NCBI GenBank assembly: GCA_002455425.1
Contig: DKKT01000049.1
Location: 1 to 6,085 of the forward strand
Direction of reading: 5' to 3'
Source: Chthonomonas sp. UBA6659
GTDB lineage: Bacteria; Armatimonadota; Fimbriimonadia; Fimbriimonadales; Fimbriimonadaceae
DNA: 6,085 bases
Every line of letters starts with the position of its first letter. Within the stretch, counting starts at the first letter, position 1. Of this stretch, positions 5,865 to 6,085 are shown piece by piece. Made by a program: the position numbers and the translations under genes. The notes under the pieces were generated by a model. That model was given only the letters and a program-made list of their open reading frames with translations. It did not search any database and was not told where the DNA came from.

Positions 5865-6085
5865 CGAAGGCTATTTGTACCTGCTTTGGTTTCTTGCGGA
5901 TTCTGTACCCAAGAGAGTCGGCTTCACGGAGGCGTTCCCTCACCCCCGGAGTGTTCGGTGAATTCCATGAGTGTCTGGAGAACCTCCCTGATTCCGGGAT
6001 GTCTTGCGCCCGGCATCGGGGAGGTCGGTGAGCATCGCGAACCGGGTGGGGTTCTGGTTTGTCGGTCGTCTCAGACCCCCTCCGT
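5865..6085. other. Gene-free upstream region of the glycosidase gene
   Basis: 221 bases with no convincing gene. It should hold the promoter and leader of the glycosidase gene, but I see no clear -35/-10 pair. Its right half carries the repeat described at 5982-6048. A frame starting at 5967 on the plus strand stays open to the window edge but is made mostly of repeat sequence. Confidence 0.5.
5982..6048 (-). repeat. Dispersed palindromic repeat, right copy (inverted)
   Basis: On the minus strand the 28-base head (6048-6021) matches 22-49 at 26 of 28 positions. It leads into a hairpin whose arms are 5982-5998 and 6009-6025: 17 paired positions with one mismatch (5993/6014), one G-T pair (5989/6018) and a 10-base loop. 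The outer arms ACCTCCC/GGGAGGT correspond to ACCTCTCC/GGAGAGGT in the left copy, while the inner stem is longer and different. The same head with a different hairpin core, in opposite orientation, points to a family of mobile or recurrent intergenic repeats. Confidence 0.6.

Noticed and set aside
5924..5968. Fourteen-codon minus-strand frame (MEFTEHSGGEGTPP) upstream of the GHL10 gene
   Set aside because: It is too short and lacks a ribosome-binding site, so there is no support for a leader peptide.
5967..6085. Plus-strand frame beginning MSVWRTSL and open to the window edge
   Set aside because: It runs through the palindromic repeat and has only a weak GGTG upstream. It cannot be judged without sequence past the edge.
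1..6085. Possible defence system, CRISPR array, transposon or prophage
   Set aside because: No nuclease, helicase, transposase, integrase, phage structural gene or regularly spaced direct repeats are visible. The amidase alone is not evidence of a prophage.

Overview
The window is GC-rich DNA from a Gram-negative-type (diderm) bacterium. Five protein genes and one tRNA fill most of it, and almost everything concerns the cell envelope or exported proteins. The combination of a FecR-domain exported protein, a LptD/OstA-like outer-membrane protein and a DUF187/GHL10 glycosidase-like protein, with many weak ribosome-binding sites, would fit Armatimonadota (Fimbriimonas-like) or a similar environmental phylum. 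That placement is an inference from gene content and was not confirmed by any search.

Layout, left to right. Positions 1-136 hold two adjacent palindromic intergenic repeats. An exported FecR-domain protein (minus strand, 137-790) follows. Upstream of it come a leader with three small stem-loops, a CAT-anticodon tRNA (882-957, minus) that looks more like lysidine-type tRNA-Ile2 than tRNA-Met, and a 12-bp hairpin at the end of the next gene. That gene is a 659-residue secreted OstA-like/beta-barrel protein (1019-2998, minus). A 51-bp divergent spacer separates it from a leaderless-type (no signal peptide) N-acetylmuramoyl-L-alanine amidase of the AmpD/T7-lysozyme fold (3050-3619, plus). The amidase converges on an unrecognised 106-residue protein (3616-3936, minus), and their stop codons share bases. 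After a 119-bp hairpin-rich gap comes a large exported family-10-like glycosidase (GHL10/DUF187; 4056-5864, minus). Positions 5865-6085 contain no convincing gene but carry an inverted relative of the repeat found at the left end. No gene-free stretch exceeds 300 bases.

How the genes may work together: the OstA-like protein, the amidase and the GHL10 protein all plausibly act on envelope or cell-wall polymers, and the FecR-domain protein is exported too. However, the genes are not tightly packed into an operon. The 61-119 bp spacings and the opposite-strand amidase suggest several transcription units. I found no defence system, mobile-element gene, CRISPR array or phage module. The most unusual signals are the paired head-plus-hairpin repeats at the two ends of the window and the dense small hairpins in the gaps.
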